A stretch of DNA of 64,000 bases from Kitasatospora atroaurantiaca (GCF_007828955.1 NZ_VIVR01000001.1:4030001-4094000), one strand, 5' to 3'. Counted from the stretch's first letter, positions 1-8,364 are shown. A program made the numbers and translations. The notes: generated by a model not told the origin, from the letters alone.

Positions 1-462
1 AAGGCCGTCGGCTACGGCATCCCCGGCCGGCTGGTCGACGGCAACGACGCGCCCGCCGTGCACGCCGTGCTCACCGAAGCGGTCGAGAACGCCCGCACCG
101 GCGGCGGACCGACCCTGATCGAGGCCCTCACCTACCGGATCGAGGCCCACACCAACGCCGACGACGCCACCCGCTACCGCGAGGACGCTGAGGTCGCCGC
201 CTGGCGCGAGCACGACCCGATCCTGCTGATGGAGCGGCACCTGCGGGCCGCCGGCGTACTGGACGACCAGCTGATCCAGGAGGCCGCCGACGAGGCCGAG
301 GCGCTCGCCGCCCGGATGCGCGCCGAGTTCCACGCCGATCCGGAGCTCGACCCGATGTCCCTCTTCGCCCACGTCTACGCCGAGCCCACCCCGCAGCTGC
401 GCGAGCAAGCCGCGCAGCTCGCCGCCGAGTTGGCCGCCGAGGCCGAGGTGCACAACCGATGA
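1..462 (+). CDS. bkdA: Branched-chain 2-oxoacid dehydrogenase E1 alpha subunit, C-terminal part
   Basis: This is the 3' end of a thiamine-diphosphate-dependent E1 alpha subunit; the reading frame is open to the first base, so the start lies upstream of the window. The visible part holds the family-typical segment around TYRIEAHTNADD and RYREDAEVAAWREHDP. E1 alpha decarboxylates branched-chain 2-oxoacids together with E1 beta. Its TGA overlaps the ATG of the E1 beta gene (ATGA, 4 nt), so the two are probably translationally coupled. Assignment to the branched-chain rather than the pyruvate complex rests on resemblance to actinobacterial Bkd proteins and on the three-gene order, and is an inference. 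In streptomycetes the product supplies iso and anteiso fatty-acid starter units. Confidence 0.85.
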   Translation, partial: KAVGYGIPGRLVDGNDAPAVHAVLTEAVENARTGGGPTLIEALTYRIEAHTNADDATRYREDAEVAAWREHDPILLMERHLRAAGVLDDQLIQEAADEAEALAARMRAEFHADPELDPMSLFAHVYAEPTPQLREQAAQLAAELAAEAEVHNR

Positions 463-1454
463 GCACAGCAACGTCCCTGCGTACCAGCACCATGGCGCAG
501 GCCCTCAACTCCGCACTGCGGGACGCCATGCAGGCCGACCCGACGGTGCACGTGCTCGGCGAGGACGTCGGTGCGCTCGGCGGCGTCTTCCGGATCACCG
601 ACGGCCTGACCGCCGAGTTCGGCCCGGACCGCTGCCTGGACACCCCGCTCGCCGAGGCCGGCATCCTGGGCACGGCGATCGGCATGGCGATGTACGGGCT
701 TCGGCCCGTGGTCGAGATGCAGTTCGACGCCTTCGCCTACCCGGCCATGGAGCAACTCGTCTCGCACGTCGCGAAGATGCGCAACCGCACGGCCGGCCGG
801 ATGCCGCTGCCGATCACCATCCGCATCCCCTACGGCGGCGGCATCGGCGGCGTCGAGCACCACAGCGACTCCTCCGAGGCGTACTACGCCAACACGCCGG
901 GCCTGCACGTCGTCACCCCCGCCACCGTTGCCGACGCGTACGGGCTGCTGCGGGCGTCCATAGCCTCGGACGACCCGGTCGTCTTCCTGGAGCCCAAGCG
1001 GCTCTACTGGGGCAAGGCGGAGTGGGACCCCTCGCTGAGTGTGGACCCGATCGGCAAGGCCGTGCTGCGCCGGACGGGCCGCTCGGCCGTGCTCGTCACC
1101 TACGGGCCCTCGCTGCCCGTCTGCCTGGAGGCGGCGGAGGCGGCGAAGGCCGAGGGCTGGGACCTCGCGGTGCTGGACCTGCGCTCGCTGGTGCCCTTCG
1201 ACGACGAGACGGTCTGCGAGGTGGTCCGCTCGCTCGGGCGGGCGGTCGTCGTCCACGAGTCCGGCGGCTTCGGCGGGACGGGCGCGGAGATCGCCGCCCG
1301 GATCACCGAGCGCTGCTTCCACCACCTGGCCGCGCCCGTCCTGCGGGTCACCGGCTTCGACATCCCGTACCCGCCGCCGATGCTCGAGCACCACCACCTG
1401 CCCGGGGTGGACCGGATCCTGGACGCGGTCGCCCGGCTGCAGTGGGAGGACTGA
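459..1454 (+). CDS. bkdB: Branched-chain 2-oxoacid dehydrogenase E1 beta subunit
   Basis: The 331-residue protein has the normal length for an E1 beta subunit and carries the transketolase pyrimidine-binding region near the N-terminus (LGEDVGALGGVFRITDGL, DTPLAEAGILGTAIGMA) and the C-terminal transketolase domain (residues about 200-325). It forms the alpha2-beta2 E1 component that binds ThDP and transfers the acyl group to E2 lipoate. The ATG overlaps the upstream stop by 4 nt, and the E2 start follows 2 nt after its stop, so the three genes form a tight operon. Nothing unusual is seen. A pyruvate-dehydrogenase role cannot be excluded from sequence alone. Confidence 0.9.
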   Translation: MSTATSLRTSTMAQALNSALRDAMQADPTVHVLGEDVGALGGVFRITDGLTAEFGPDRCLDTPLAEAGILGTAIGMAMYGLRPVVEMQFDAFAYPAMEQLVSHVAKMRNRTAGRMPLPITIRIPYGGGIGGVEHHSDSSEAYYANTPGLHVVTPATVADAYGLLRASIASDDPVVFLEPKRLYWGKAEWDPSLSVDPIGKAVLRRTGRSAVLVTYGPSLPVCLEAAEAAKAEGWDLAVLDLRSLVPFDDETVCEVVRSLGRAVVVHESGGFGGTGAEIAARITERCFHHLAAPVLRVTGFDIPYPPPMLEHHHLPGVDRILDAVARLQWED

Positions 1455-1456
1455 CG

Positions 1457-2707
1457 ATGATGCCAGTGGTGCGAGAGTTCACCCTGCCCGACCTCGGTGA
1501 GGGACTCACCGGGGCCGAGGTGGTGCGCTGGATGGTCGAGGTCGGCGAGGTGATCGCCGTCGACCAGCCGGTGGTCGAGGTGGAGACCGCGAAGGCGGTC
1601 GTCGAGGTGCCGTGCCCGTACGGCGGCGTGGTCACCGCGAGGTACGGCGAGCCCGGCGAGGAGGTCCCGGTCGGGGCGCCGCTGGTGACGGTCGCCGTCT
1701 CGCCGAGCGGGGGACCGGCCGCCGACGCCGATGCCCCGGTCGAACGCCCGCTGGTCGGGTACGGGGTCGCGGACACGCCCAAGGGCGCGCGCCGGGGCCG
1801 GGTGGGCGCTGCCGCAAGTACTGCGGTGGTCACGCCGGCCGTGGTGCCGGTGATCTCGCCGCTGGTGCGGCGGGTGGCGCGTGAGCACGGGATCGACCTT
1901 GCGAGGCTCACCGGCAGCGGGCCGGACGGGCTGATCATGCGGGCGGATGTGGACCGGGCCGTGGCGGCTGCCGGTCCGGTGGCCGCACCTGCCGCTTCGG
2001 TGGCTCCGCCTGTCGCCGCCGCCGAGGTGGTGCCGATGCGCGGCCTGCGGCGGGCGGTCGCCGAGAAGCTCACCCGCAGCCACCAGGAGATCCCTGCCGC
2101 GACCTGCTGGGTGGACGCCGATGCGACCGAACTCATGGCGCTGCGCGCACAGTTGAACCGTTCGGCCGGGCCGAAGGTGAGCGTCCTGGCGCTGCTGGCG
2201 CGGATCTGCACGGCCGCGCTGGCCCGCTTCCCCGAGCTGAACTCCAGTGTGGAGAGCGATGGTTCGGGCATCAGGCGGCACTCCGCAGTACACCTGGGTT
2301 TCGCGGCGCAGAGCGAGCGCGGCCTGGTCGTCCCCGTGGTCCGCGACGCGCACCTGCTCGGGACGGAGCAACTCGGTGCAGAGCTGGCCAGGTTGACCGA
2401 GTCGGCCCGCGCCGGATCGCTCACCCCGGCCGAGCTGACCGGTGGGACCTTCACGCTCAACAACTACGGGGTGTTCGGCGTCGACGGCTCGACCCCGATC
2501 CTCAATCACCCCGAGGCCGCGATGCTCGGCGTCGGCCGAATCATCGCCAAACCGTGGGTGTACGAGGGCCAGTTGGCGGTACGGCAGGTGACCCAGCTGT
2601 CGTTCACCTTCGACCACCGGGTCTGCGACGGGGGCACCGCGGGCGGGTTCCTGCGCTTCGTCGCGGACTGTGTCGAGCAGCCCGGGATGCTGCTGCGGCA
2701 GCTGTAG
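1457..2707 (+). CDS. bkdC: Dihydrolipoamide acyltransferase (E2) of the branched-chain complex
   Basis: The 416-residue E2 has three recognisable domains. An N-terminal lipoyl domain (about residues 5-80) carries the lipoate-accepting lysine in VEVETAKAVVEVP. A peripheral subunit-binding domain (about 135-172) contains SPLVRRVAREHGIDL and GSGPDGLIMRADV. The C-terminal catalytic acyltransferase domain ends with the active-site FDHRVCDGGTAGGFL. ATG 1457 is chosen because it follows the E1 beta stop by 2 nt; the frame stays open upstream only as antisense-like noise. A second ATG lies at 1460. It is the last gene of the operon, and a hairpin terminator follows. Confidence 0.92.
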   Translation: MMPVVREFTLPDLGEGLTGAEVVRWMVEVGEVIAVDQPVVEVETAKAVVEVPCPYGGVVTARYGEPGEEVPVGAPLVTVAVSPSGGPAADADAPVERPLVGYGVADTPKGARRGRVGAAASTAVVTPAVVPVISPLVRRVAREHGIDLARLTGSGPDGLIMRADVDRAVAAAGPVAAPAASVAPPVAAAEVVPMRGLRRAVAEKLTRSHQEIPAATCWVDADATELMALRAQLNRSAGPKVSVLALLARICTAALARFPELNSSVESDGSGIRRHSAVHLGFAAQSERGLVVPVVRDAHLLGTEQLGAELARLTESARAGSLTPAELTGGTFTLNNYGVFGVDGSTPILNHPEAAMLGVGRIIAKPWVYEGQLAVRQVTQLSFTFDHRVCDGGTAGGFLRFVADCVEQPGMLLRQL

Positions 2708-2719
2708 GGCCTCGGCCTG

Positions 2720-2761
2720 ATGGTCGCTTTGCGTGGTGTGCCCACTGCGCAAGGCGACCAT
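2720..2761 (+). terminator. Hairpin terminator of the bkd operon
   Basis: A near-perfect inverted repeat (arms ATGGTCGCTTTGCG and CGCAAGGCGACCAT, one G-T pair, extended inward by TGG/CCA) lies 12 nt after the E2 stop. There is no U-tract, as is common for actinomycete terminators. Confidence 0.75.
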
Positions 2762-2999
2762 AGGTCGGGCGAGCGTAGCGCGCGGGTGGCCCAGGTGTCC
2801 GGGCTTCGCGCGATTTGTCGGATGAGCTGTTTGGGCGTGCCACGCTACCGAAGGCGTCAGCAGAGACAAGCCAGGTGTGGTTGCAGGGACGACCGGAAGC
2901 GAAACGATTCTCTTGGGCACTCGTCAAGTCGCGGTGAAGTCAACCTCGTTGAGGGTCCGGGCGGGGCATGGGTCGGTCGCGGTGGCCGCCGTGCCGGGG

Positions 3000-4469
3000 A
3001 TGCCGCAGACGGAGTCCCCCGCGCCGACTCCTGCGTATGAGCGCGTGCCGACGCGCGTACCGGAGCTCGACCCCGTCCCGGGTCCTGCGGCCTCGGAGCC
3101 GGCGATCCCCGCCCGGCCGACCAGTCCGCCGGCCATCCCGGCGGCCGTCCCGCCGGCCGCCCTGCCCGCGCCTCCGATCGAGCCGATGTTCACCCATGCT
3201 CCCGGCCTGAACTGGGCCGGGCCGGGCGACCATTGGAGCCGGGCCTGGGCCCTGGACACCCTCGGGCAGAACACCCCGCAGACGCAGGCGCTCCCGCCGG
3301 CCACCGATCTCCGGGCGGCCGCCGAGCAGCCCCCCACCGCGCGTGACATCGAACTGATCCGGGCCAGTCTGGCCGTCGTGGAGCCCGTGGCCGACCGGGC
3401 CACCGCCCACTTCTACGCACTGATCTTCGTCCACCACCCCGAGGTGCGGGCGCTCTTCCCGGCGGCGATGGACGTCCAGCGCGACCGACTCTTCCGCTCC
3501 CTGCTGATGGCGGCCCGCAGCGCCGACGACCCGGCCGGGCTGACGGAGTACCTCACCCGGCTCGGCCAGGGGCACCGCAAGTACGGGACGCTGACCGGTC
3601 ATTACGGCCCGGTGGGGGAGTGCCTGGTCGCCGCGTTGGAACGGTACTGCGGCAGCCGCTGGGACGCCGCGACCGAGCTGGCCTGGCGCCGGGTGTACGG
3701 ACTGGTCGCGAAGATCATGATCAATGCGGCCGAGGCCGCCGCCAAGTCCTCGCCGCCCTGGTGGCAGGCGGAGGTCGTCTCGCACCGGCGGCGCACCTCG
3801 GACATCGCCGTGGTGACCGTCCGACCCGACCAGCTGTACCCGTACCGCGCCGGGCAGTACGCCACCGTGGAGACGCCCTGGTGGCCGCGGGTCTGGCGGC
3901 ACTTCTCCTTCGCCACCGCGCCCCGCCCCGACGGGCTGCTGACCTTCCACGTCAAGGCCGTGCAGGCGGGGTGGGTGAGCAACGCGCTCGTCCACCGGGC
4001 CGCCCCCGGCGACGTGCTCCGGCTCGGACCGGCCGCCGGCGGCATGGTGCTGGACCACGGAAGTGGTGCCGACCTGGTCTGCCTGGGCGGCGGCACCGGG
4101 ATCGCACCGATCAGCGCGCTGGTGGAGGAGGTGGCCGAGTGCGGGTCGGCCGGCCGGTCGGTGGACGTGTTCTACGGTGCCCGCCGCCGTGAGGAGTTGT
4201 ACGAGTGGGAGGCGCTGCGAGGGCTCACCCGCAGGCACCCGTGGCTCTCGGTCCGCCCGGTGGTCTCGGAGGAACGGGCCGTGCGCGGGGAGACGCTCAC
4301 GGGTGACCTGCCCGAGGTGGCCGCGGCCTGCGGGCCGTGGGACGGCCGCGAGGCCTATCTGAGCGGCCCGGCGGCCATGGTGCGGCGGGCGACGCGGGCG
4401 CTGCTCGGCGCCGGGGTGGCGCACTCCCGGATCCACCACGACCTGGTCGGTGACCTGGCGGCAGGGTGA
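3000..4469 (+). CDS. Flavohemoprotein-like globin/FAD-NAD(P) oxidoreductase with proline-rich N-terminus
   Basis: Layout by residues from ATG 3000: a Pro/Ala-rich extension (about 1-100), a globin domain (about 110-245; heme-pocket histidine probably in GHRKYG), and a ferredoxin-reductase-like FAD and NAD domain (FAD motif RHFSFA, nucleotide motif CLGGGTGIAPI, C-terminal YLSGPAAMV). Flavohemoproteins of this plan usually turn over nitric oxide to nitrate with O2 and NAD(P)H; that activity is inferred. Start choice: the frame is open from GTG 2877, but bases 2877-2999 use codons unlike the rest and no good ribosome site precedes 2877, so ATG 3000 is preferred with modest certainty. The proline-rich extension is unusual for the family and is probably disordered. 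Confidence 0.82.
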   Translation: MPQTESPAPTPAYERVPTRVPELDPVPGPAASEPAIPARPTSPPAIPAAVPPAALPAPPIEPMFTHAPGLNWAGPGDHWSRAWALDTLGQNTPQTQALPPATDLRAAAEQPPTARDIELIRASLAVVEPVADRATAHFYALIFVHHPEVRALFPAAMDVQRDRLFRSLLMAARSADDPAGLTEYLTRLGQGHRKYGTLTGHYGPVGECLVAALERYCGSRWDAATELAWRRVYGLVAKIMINAAEAAAKSSPPWWQAEVVSHRRRTSDIAVVTVRPDQLYPYRAGQYATVETPWWPRVWRHFSFATAPRPDGLLTFHVKAVQAGWVSNALVHRAAPGDVLRLGPAAGGMVLDHGSGADLVCLGGGTGIAPISALVEEVAECGSAGRSVDVFYGARRREELYEWEALRGLTRRHPWLSVRPVVSEERAVRGETLTGDLPEVAAACGPWDGREAYLSGPAAMVRRATRALLGAGVAHSRIHHDLVGDLAAG

Positions 4470-4503
4470 GGACGTGCCGATGCCGGTGCCCGACGCTCAG
4501 TGC

Positions 4504-5028
4504 TCAGGCGAGGTCGGGCGCCAGCATGGCACGGACGCCCTCGATGTTGGCGGCCAGATAGGCGCGCAGACTCGGCGGCACGACGTTGACGGAGGTCACG
4601 CCCTCGCGGGTGAAGGGCAGCCGGACGACCTCGTACTCGCCGTTCGGCTCGTCCACCTCCGGCCCGTGCCGTCGCGCGAGGTCCATCGAGGCGAGCCGGC
4701 AGACGAAGAAGTGCTGCACCTTGACCCCGTGCGGGTGGGCGAGGGTGCCGTCCTCGTGGTGCGAGTGGGCCACGGTGTCGACGAAGACGGGCACCACGTC
4801 CTGGACCTTGCCGCCGAGCTCCTCGTCCACCTCGCGGTGCAGGGCCTCCACCACGGTGCGGTCCTCGCGCTCCACCCCTCCGCCCGGGGTGATCCAGTAC
4901 GGGTGCGAGCCGGGCCGGGTGCGCTTGATCAGCACGATGGTGGCGGGGGCGTGCGGGTCGTTCTGGTCCAGCTCCAGCAGGATCGCCCTGGCGGTGCGCT
5001 TGACGACGGGGCGAACGGGGCCGGCCAT
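4504..5028 (-). CDS. NUDIX hydrolase
   Basis: The 174-residue protein carries a complete Nudix box running from GGGVEREDRTVVEALHREV to DEELG (pattern GX5EX7REUXEEXGU), which binds the metal and hydrolyses a nucleoside diphosphate linked to another group. The substrate cannot be read from the sequence. ATG 5028 was chosen over GTG 5034 because GGAGG lies 5 nt upstream of it. The gene converges on the flavohemoprotein gene with a 34-nt gap. Confidence 0.88.
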   Translation of the reverse strand: MAGPVRPVVKRTARAILLELDQNDPHAPATIVLIKRTRPGSHPYWITPGGGVEREDRTVVEALHREVDEELGGKVQDVVPVFVDTVAHSHHEDGTLAHPHGVKVQHFFVCRLASMDLARRHGPEVDEPNGEYEVVRLPFTREGVTSVNVVPPSLRAYLAANIEGVRAMLAPDLA

Positions 5029-5654
5029 GGCCACCTCCGGGGCGCGAGCGTTGTGCGGGATTCTCCCGCGCCACGCCTACCCCGAAACTCGTACGGACGC
5101 ACGAAGAGGAGCATCTCGTTCCGCCGAACGGCTGAATCGGCGTGCCCGGGGGTGTCGTCCGGCAGGCATGGGTATGGCGACGCTAGATCTTCGATAGTCA
5201 GGTTGACTGCCAGTATGTCCGTGAGGCTTCCAAGCTCGTGGACACATCCTCCTTCGATTCGAATGTTTTTCGCAGATAGTGCGCGTCGGAATGATTGCAG
5301 GCGTGTCTGCCCTGTGCTGCAATGAGCGCCAGTCGGGCACAGCGGAGCAAAGTACTCCGAGTGCCCTCCTGTTTGCAATGACTCGGGCTGGGGGCTGGGC
5401 ATGGCCATAGGCGCGTAGAGGCATCCGTTCACTATGTGAAAAGCGCACCTTGTCCCCTTCGTCCCCCGTTCTCGGACGATGGTTTTGAACGGGGAATCGG
5501 GGACAGAACTAGAGACTCAGCTGCACTCCCGCCGGCCACCGCACGGCGGGAGGGACGCCCTCCCAGGGCGCCGTTCCACTACAGCGAACTGCACGTCCGG
5601 CCGATGGTGGACCTTCAGCACGCACGGGCCGGGCAGGACGAGAGGTACTGGCGC
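5029..5654. other. Gene-poor, lower-GC interval upstream of the SsgA-like gene
   Basis: This 626-bp interval is visibly richer in A and T than its surroundings, especially 5090-5480. Short open frames exist on the minus strand (5077-5448, 4929-5432) but their third positions lack the G/C bias of real genes here. It presumably holds promoters for the NUDIX and SsgA-like genes; no specific site could be assigned. Confidence 0.4.
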
Positions 5655-6080
5655 ATGCACAGCACAGTCCAGGGCCACGTGGTCATGAACCTCGTGGTGT
5701 CGAACGAGCTCTCCTTCCGCATCGTGGTCGACCTCGAGTACGACCCCGCCGACCCGTTTGCGGTCCGCTTCACCTTCCACCTGCCCGGCGACGAGCCGGT
5801 GGCCTGGGTCTTCGCGCGCGAGCTGCTGCTCGACGGGATCAGCCGGCCGACCGGCGAGGGTGATGTGCACATCCACCCCGTCGGGGAGGAGCTCTCCGAC
5901 GTCTGCATCGTGCTGCACTCCCCCGACGGGGACGCGGTGATGCGCGCCTCGTCGCCGCCGCTGATCGCCTTCCTCGCGCGGACGGACCGGCTGGTGCCGA
6001 TGGGCCAGGAGATCACCGAGGGCGAGCTGGACGCCCAGCTGGCCGACATCCTCAGCCGGGGCTGCGAGAACGCCGGTTGA
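5655..6080 (+). CDS. SsgA-like sporulation and cell-division regulator (SALP family)
   Basis: The 141-residue protein has the length and sequence pattern of SsgA/SsgB-like proteins, which are confined to sporulating actinomycetes and guide septum placement and wall remodelling. Typical family segments are DPADPFAVRFTFHLPG, WVFARELLLDGISRPTGEGD and FLARTDRLVPMG. ATG 5655 is preceded by GAGAGG at a suitable distance; an in-frame ATG at 5604 and the open frame from 5436 would add residues not typical of the family. Which SALP member it is cannot be decided. The stop codon lies inside the first copy of a 10-bp tandem repeat. Confidence 0.85.
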   Translation: MHSTVQGHVVMNLVVSNELSFRIVVDLEYDPADPFAVRFTFHLPGDEPVAWVFARELLLDGISRPTGEGDVHIHPVGEELSDVCIVLHSPDGDAVMRASSPPLIAFLARTDRLVPMGQEITEGELDAQLADILSRGCENAG

Positions 6081-6115
6081 CGTCTGTTGACGCGGGTTGA
6101 CGCCGGTTGACATTG
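6076..6115. repeat. Four tandem 10-bp repeats, GTTGACnnnn
   Basis: GTTGAC recurs at 6076, 6086, 6096 and 6106 with an exact 10-bp period, starting within the stop codon of the SsgA-like gene. One helical turn per copy would put all copies on the same DNA face. No function is known. Confidence 0.7.
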
Positions 6116-6152
6116 GTCGGCCTTCCGCGCCGGGCCCGGGCCCGGACGCGCG

Positions 6153-6184
6153 GATGGGCCCACCGCTGTGGGCGGGGGCCCATC
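6153..6184. terminator. Convergent hairpin terminator
   Basis: The inverted repeat with arms GATGGGCCC and GGGCCCATC lies between the converging SsgA-like and holin-family genes and could act on both strands. Confidence 0.65.
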
Positions 6185-6221
6185 GAGTGCGCGCGAGGGA
6201 TCGGTCACCCGCACAGGTGGA

Positions 6222-6599
6222 TCAGTCGTCGTCCCCGAAGGCCAGGTTGAGGCCCCAGGACACCACGCTGATGATCAGCGCGCCGAGCAGCGCCGACCAG
6301 AAGCCCTCGACGTGGAAGTCCAGGCTGAGCTTGTCGGAGGCCCACGAGGTCAGCCACAGCATCAGGGCGTTGATCACAAAAGTGATCAAGCCGAGCGTGA
6401 GAATGAACAGGGGCAGGGAGAACAGCTTCACCACCGGCTTGATCAGCCAGTTCACCACTCCGAAGATCAGGGCCACCGCGAGCACCGTGATCGTCTTGTG
6501 CTGCCAGTCTCCCCCCGTGAGGGTGATGCCGTTGACGATCCAGGCGGCCACCCAGATGGCTGCCGCGTTGATGAGCGTTTTGATCACGAAACTCTTCAT
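6222..6599 (-). CDS. Phage-holin-family (PF04020-type) membrane protein
   Basis: The 125-residue protein is almost entirely hydrophobic, with four likely membrane helices (WVAAWIVNGI; VLAVALIFGVVNWLI; FILTLGLITFVINALML; ALLGALIISVVSWGLNLAF) and the short loop pattern of the mycobacterial-type 4-TM holin family. These chromosomal proteins are widespread and are not evidence of a prophage; their function is unknown. ATG 6599 is chosen because the family begins with MKSFVIKTLINA-like sequence; the open frame extends to 6818 with atypical residues. It converges with the SsgA-like gene and diverges from the cupin gene. Confidence 0.85.
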   Translation of the reverse strand: MKSFVIKTLINAAAIWVAAWIVNGITLTGGDWQHKTITVLAVALIFGVVNWLIKPVVKLFSLPLFILTLGLITFVINALMLWLTSWASDKLSLDFHVEGFWSALLGALIISVVSWGLNLAFGDDD

Positions 6600-6690
6600 A
6601 CCGGGATCGTGGCAGGCCAGCGGGGCCGGGGGAAGGTTCCCGTCCGGATGTTGTTCAATGTGCCCATCCGGATGAGGAGGGACGGCGTAC

Positions 6691-7008
6691 ATGAAGGTCT
6701 TCCGGCTGGACCAGCTGGATGCGGAGCGGGCCGCCAACCAGGGCGCGTACCTTCGTTTCCTGAAGGAACGGAACATGTCGGCCGGCCTGTACGCGCTGTC
6801 GCCCGGCGACACGGACACCCAGTCGCCGCACGCCCAGGACGAGATCTACCAGATCATCAGCGGTCGCGCCGAGTTGACCGTCGGCGACGAGACCACCACC
6901 GTCGGCCGGGGCAGCGTGGTCTACGTGCCCGCAGGTGTGCCGCACCGCTTTCACCACATCACCGAGGAACTGCGGGTGCTGGTCGTCTTCTCCCCGCCCG
7001 AGGACTGA
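6691..7008 (+). CDS. Small cupin-domain protein
   Basis: The 105-residue single-domain cupin has both metal-site motifs: HAQDEIYQIISGRAEL and VYVPAGVPHRFHHI. Such proteins form a double-stranded beta barrel that binds a metal ion through His and Glu; the reaction is not predictable. AGGAGG lies ahead of ATG 6691. It is followed by tenA on the same strand after 60 nt, so co-transcription is possible. Confidence 0.85.
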   Translation: MKVFRLDQLDAERAANQGAYLRFLKERNMSAGLYALSPGDTDTQSPHAQDEIYQIISGRAELTVGDETTTVGRGSVVYVPAGVPHRFHHITEELRVLVVFSPPED

Positions 7009-7068
7009 ACAGGTCGGGGACAGGTCCGCTGCGGTCGGTAGGGTCGTGAGGACCATTTTGGAGGCACC

Positions 7069-7731
7069 GTGTCACTCACCGACGAGCTCTGGTCGGCCAT
7101 CGAGCCGATCTATGCGGAGATCCTCGACCACCCCTTCATCGGCGGACTCACCGACGGCACCCTGCCGCGCGAGGCCTTCCGGCACTTCGTCATCCAGGAC
7201 TCCCACTACCTGCGCGACTACGCCCGAGCGCTCGCCCTCTGCGCCGCCAAGGCACCCGGCGAGCAGGACGTTCGAGCCTTCGCCGACGACGCGATCGGTG
7301 CGCTGGCGGCGGAGCAGGGCATGCACGCCGAGTTCCTGACCGCGTTCGGCGAGACCGCCGAGGAGGCCGCGGCCGAGCCGGTGCTGCCCACCACCCGCGC
7401 CTACACCAGCTACCTGCTGGCCACGGTCTACGGCGGCTCCTTCGCGGAGGCCGTCGCGGCGGTGCTGCCGTGCTACTGGATCTACGCCCGGGTCGGCGAG
7501 CAGTTGCTCGCCAAGTCCTCCCCCGAGCCGCTCTACGCGAAGTGGATCTCCACGTACGGCGACGAGGCGTTCCAGTCCGTCGTCCGCCGGGTGCTCGCCC
7601 TGACCGACCGCCTCGGGGAGGAGATCTCCCCGGCGGAACGACGCCGGATGGTCGAGCACTTCACCACCACCACGCGCTACGAGTGGATGTTCTGGGACGC
7701 CGCCTGGCGCGGCGAGGCCTGGCCGGTCTGA
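7069..7731 (+). CDS. tenA: TenA family thiaminase II / aminopyrimidine aminohydrolase
   Basis: The 220-residue protein keeps the active-site residues of Bacillus TenA at the same numbers: Asp44, Tyr47, Tyr51, Tyr112, catalytic Cys135, Tyr139, Tyr163 and Glu205. TenA hydrolyses thiamine degradation products such as aminopyrimidines to HMP for salvage. GTG 7069 follows GGAG. No riboswitch precedes it, unlike thiC at 16.5 kb. The strict conservation suggests a working enzyme. A perfect hairpin terminator follows the stop. Confidence 0.9.
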   Translation: MSLTDELWSAIEPIYAEILDHPFIGGLTDGTLPREAFRHFVIQDSHYLRDYARALALCAAKAPGEQDVRAFADDAIGALAAEQGMHAEFLTAFGETAEEAAAEPVLPTTRAYTSYLLATVYGGSFAEAVAAVLPCYWIYARVGEQLLAKSSPEPLYAKWISTYGDEAFQSVVRRVLALTDRLGEEISPAERRRMVEHFTTTTRYEWMFWDAAWRGEAWPV

Positions 7732-7742
7732 GGCCGCACATG

Positions 7743-7782
7743 CCGGTGCCCCCGTCCCCGGGGCAGGGGACGGGGGCACCGG
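7743..7782. terminator. Perfect 17-bp hairpin terminator
   Basis: Arms 7743-7759 and 7766-7782 are exact inverse complements with a 6-nt loop. The hairpin lies between tenA and a relic gene on the other strand, so it probably served both. Confidence 0.8.
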
Positions 7783-7789
7783 TGTCTCG

Positions 7790-7975
7790 TCAGCCGTTGG
7801 TGAAGTAGCCGAAGAGGTCGGCGAACACGTGGGTGTTGCCGGCGAAGTTGTAGATGTCGGCCTTCCCGTTGCTCCCCAGCGGCGTGATGACGTGGTTGGG
7901 GACGGTCCGGCCGGCGGTGAAGTTGAGGTTGGACGTGGTCGGGCGGGCGGTGATCAGAGAATAGCCACGCGGTTC
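7790..7975 (-). pseudogene. C-terminal remnant of a secreted beta-repeat protein
   Basis: Read on the minus strand, this frame gives TTSNLNFTAGRTVPNHV, then PLGSNGKADIYNFAGN and DLFGYFTNG before a stop. It matches the end of the about 120-residue repeats in the large secreted protein at 51.9 kb (TASNLNFTVGQTIANSVV, VGADGKIRLFNGAW, DVVGYY). An in-frame TGA at 7976-7978 and no start or signal peptide upstream show that only the last 60 residues survive. The downstream terminator is intact. Confidence 0.75.
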
Positions 7976-8144
7976 TCATCCCGGGTGGGGGATCCCCTGG
8001 GGCGGGTCTAGGGGTGATCTCCGGGTTCTCTCCGGGGTCTCGGCCCTCGGTTACGAGGTACGAGGCCCGTACGATCGAAGTATCGAAAGCAACGGGACGC
8101 GACGGAGCAGCCGGCGCCGGCCCGAGGGGAGAGAAGGAACGGAC

Positions 8145-8345
8145 ATGGCTGAGCTCTGGAAGTCGCTGCCCTCGTGGGTGCGCAACATCGTCGTCCCGAT
8201 CATCGTGCTGGTGCTCGCGTGGAACCTGGTGTGGTTCGTGGTCGGCGTGGTGAGCTCGCTGATCGGCCTGCTGATCAAGGCCCTCGTGGTGGTCGGCCTC
8301 GCGGCCGGTGTGGTGATCCTGGTGAAGAAGGCCGCCAGGAGTTGA
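8145..8345 (+). CDS. DUF5326 family small membrane protein
   Basis: The 66-residue protein opens with a short amphipathic stretch (WKSLPSWVRNIVVP) followed by two hydrophobic helices and ends with KKAARS. It resembles the small actinobacterial DUF5326 family, whose function is unknown. GGGGAGAGAAGGAAC precedes ATG 8145. The gene stands alone, with a terminator hairpin shared with the converging operon. Confidence 0.75.
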   Translation: MAELWKSLPSWVRNIVVPIIVLVLAWNLVWFVVGVVSSLIGLLIKALVVVGLAAGVVILVKKAARS

Positions 8346-8364
8346 CGCCGGGGGGCGGCAGGGA

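Noticed and set aside
375..1397. Long minus-strand open frame opposite the E1 beta gene
   Set aside because: It is the antisense shadow of a clear E1 beta gene in GC-rich DNA and encodes no recognisable motif.
1100..2920. 606-codon minus-strand frame opposite the E2 gene
   Set aside because: The composition is rich in Arg/His/Gly as in frame shadows, and the plus-strand E2 has full domain support.
5077..5448. Minus-strand frames in the lower-GC interval, one with AGGAGG directly before an ATG
   Set aside because: The spacing of the ribosome site is zero, third codon positions lack G/C bias and no motif is seen.
6222..6599. Holin-family protein as evidence of a prophage
   Set aside because: No other phage gene is nearby and this family is common on actinomycete chromosomes.
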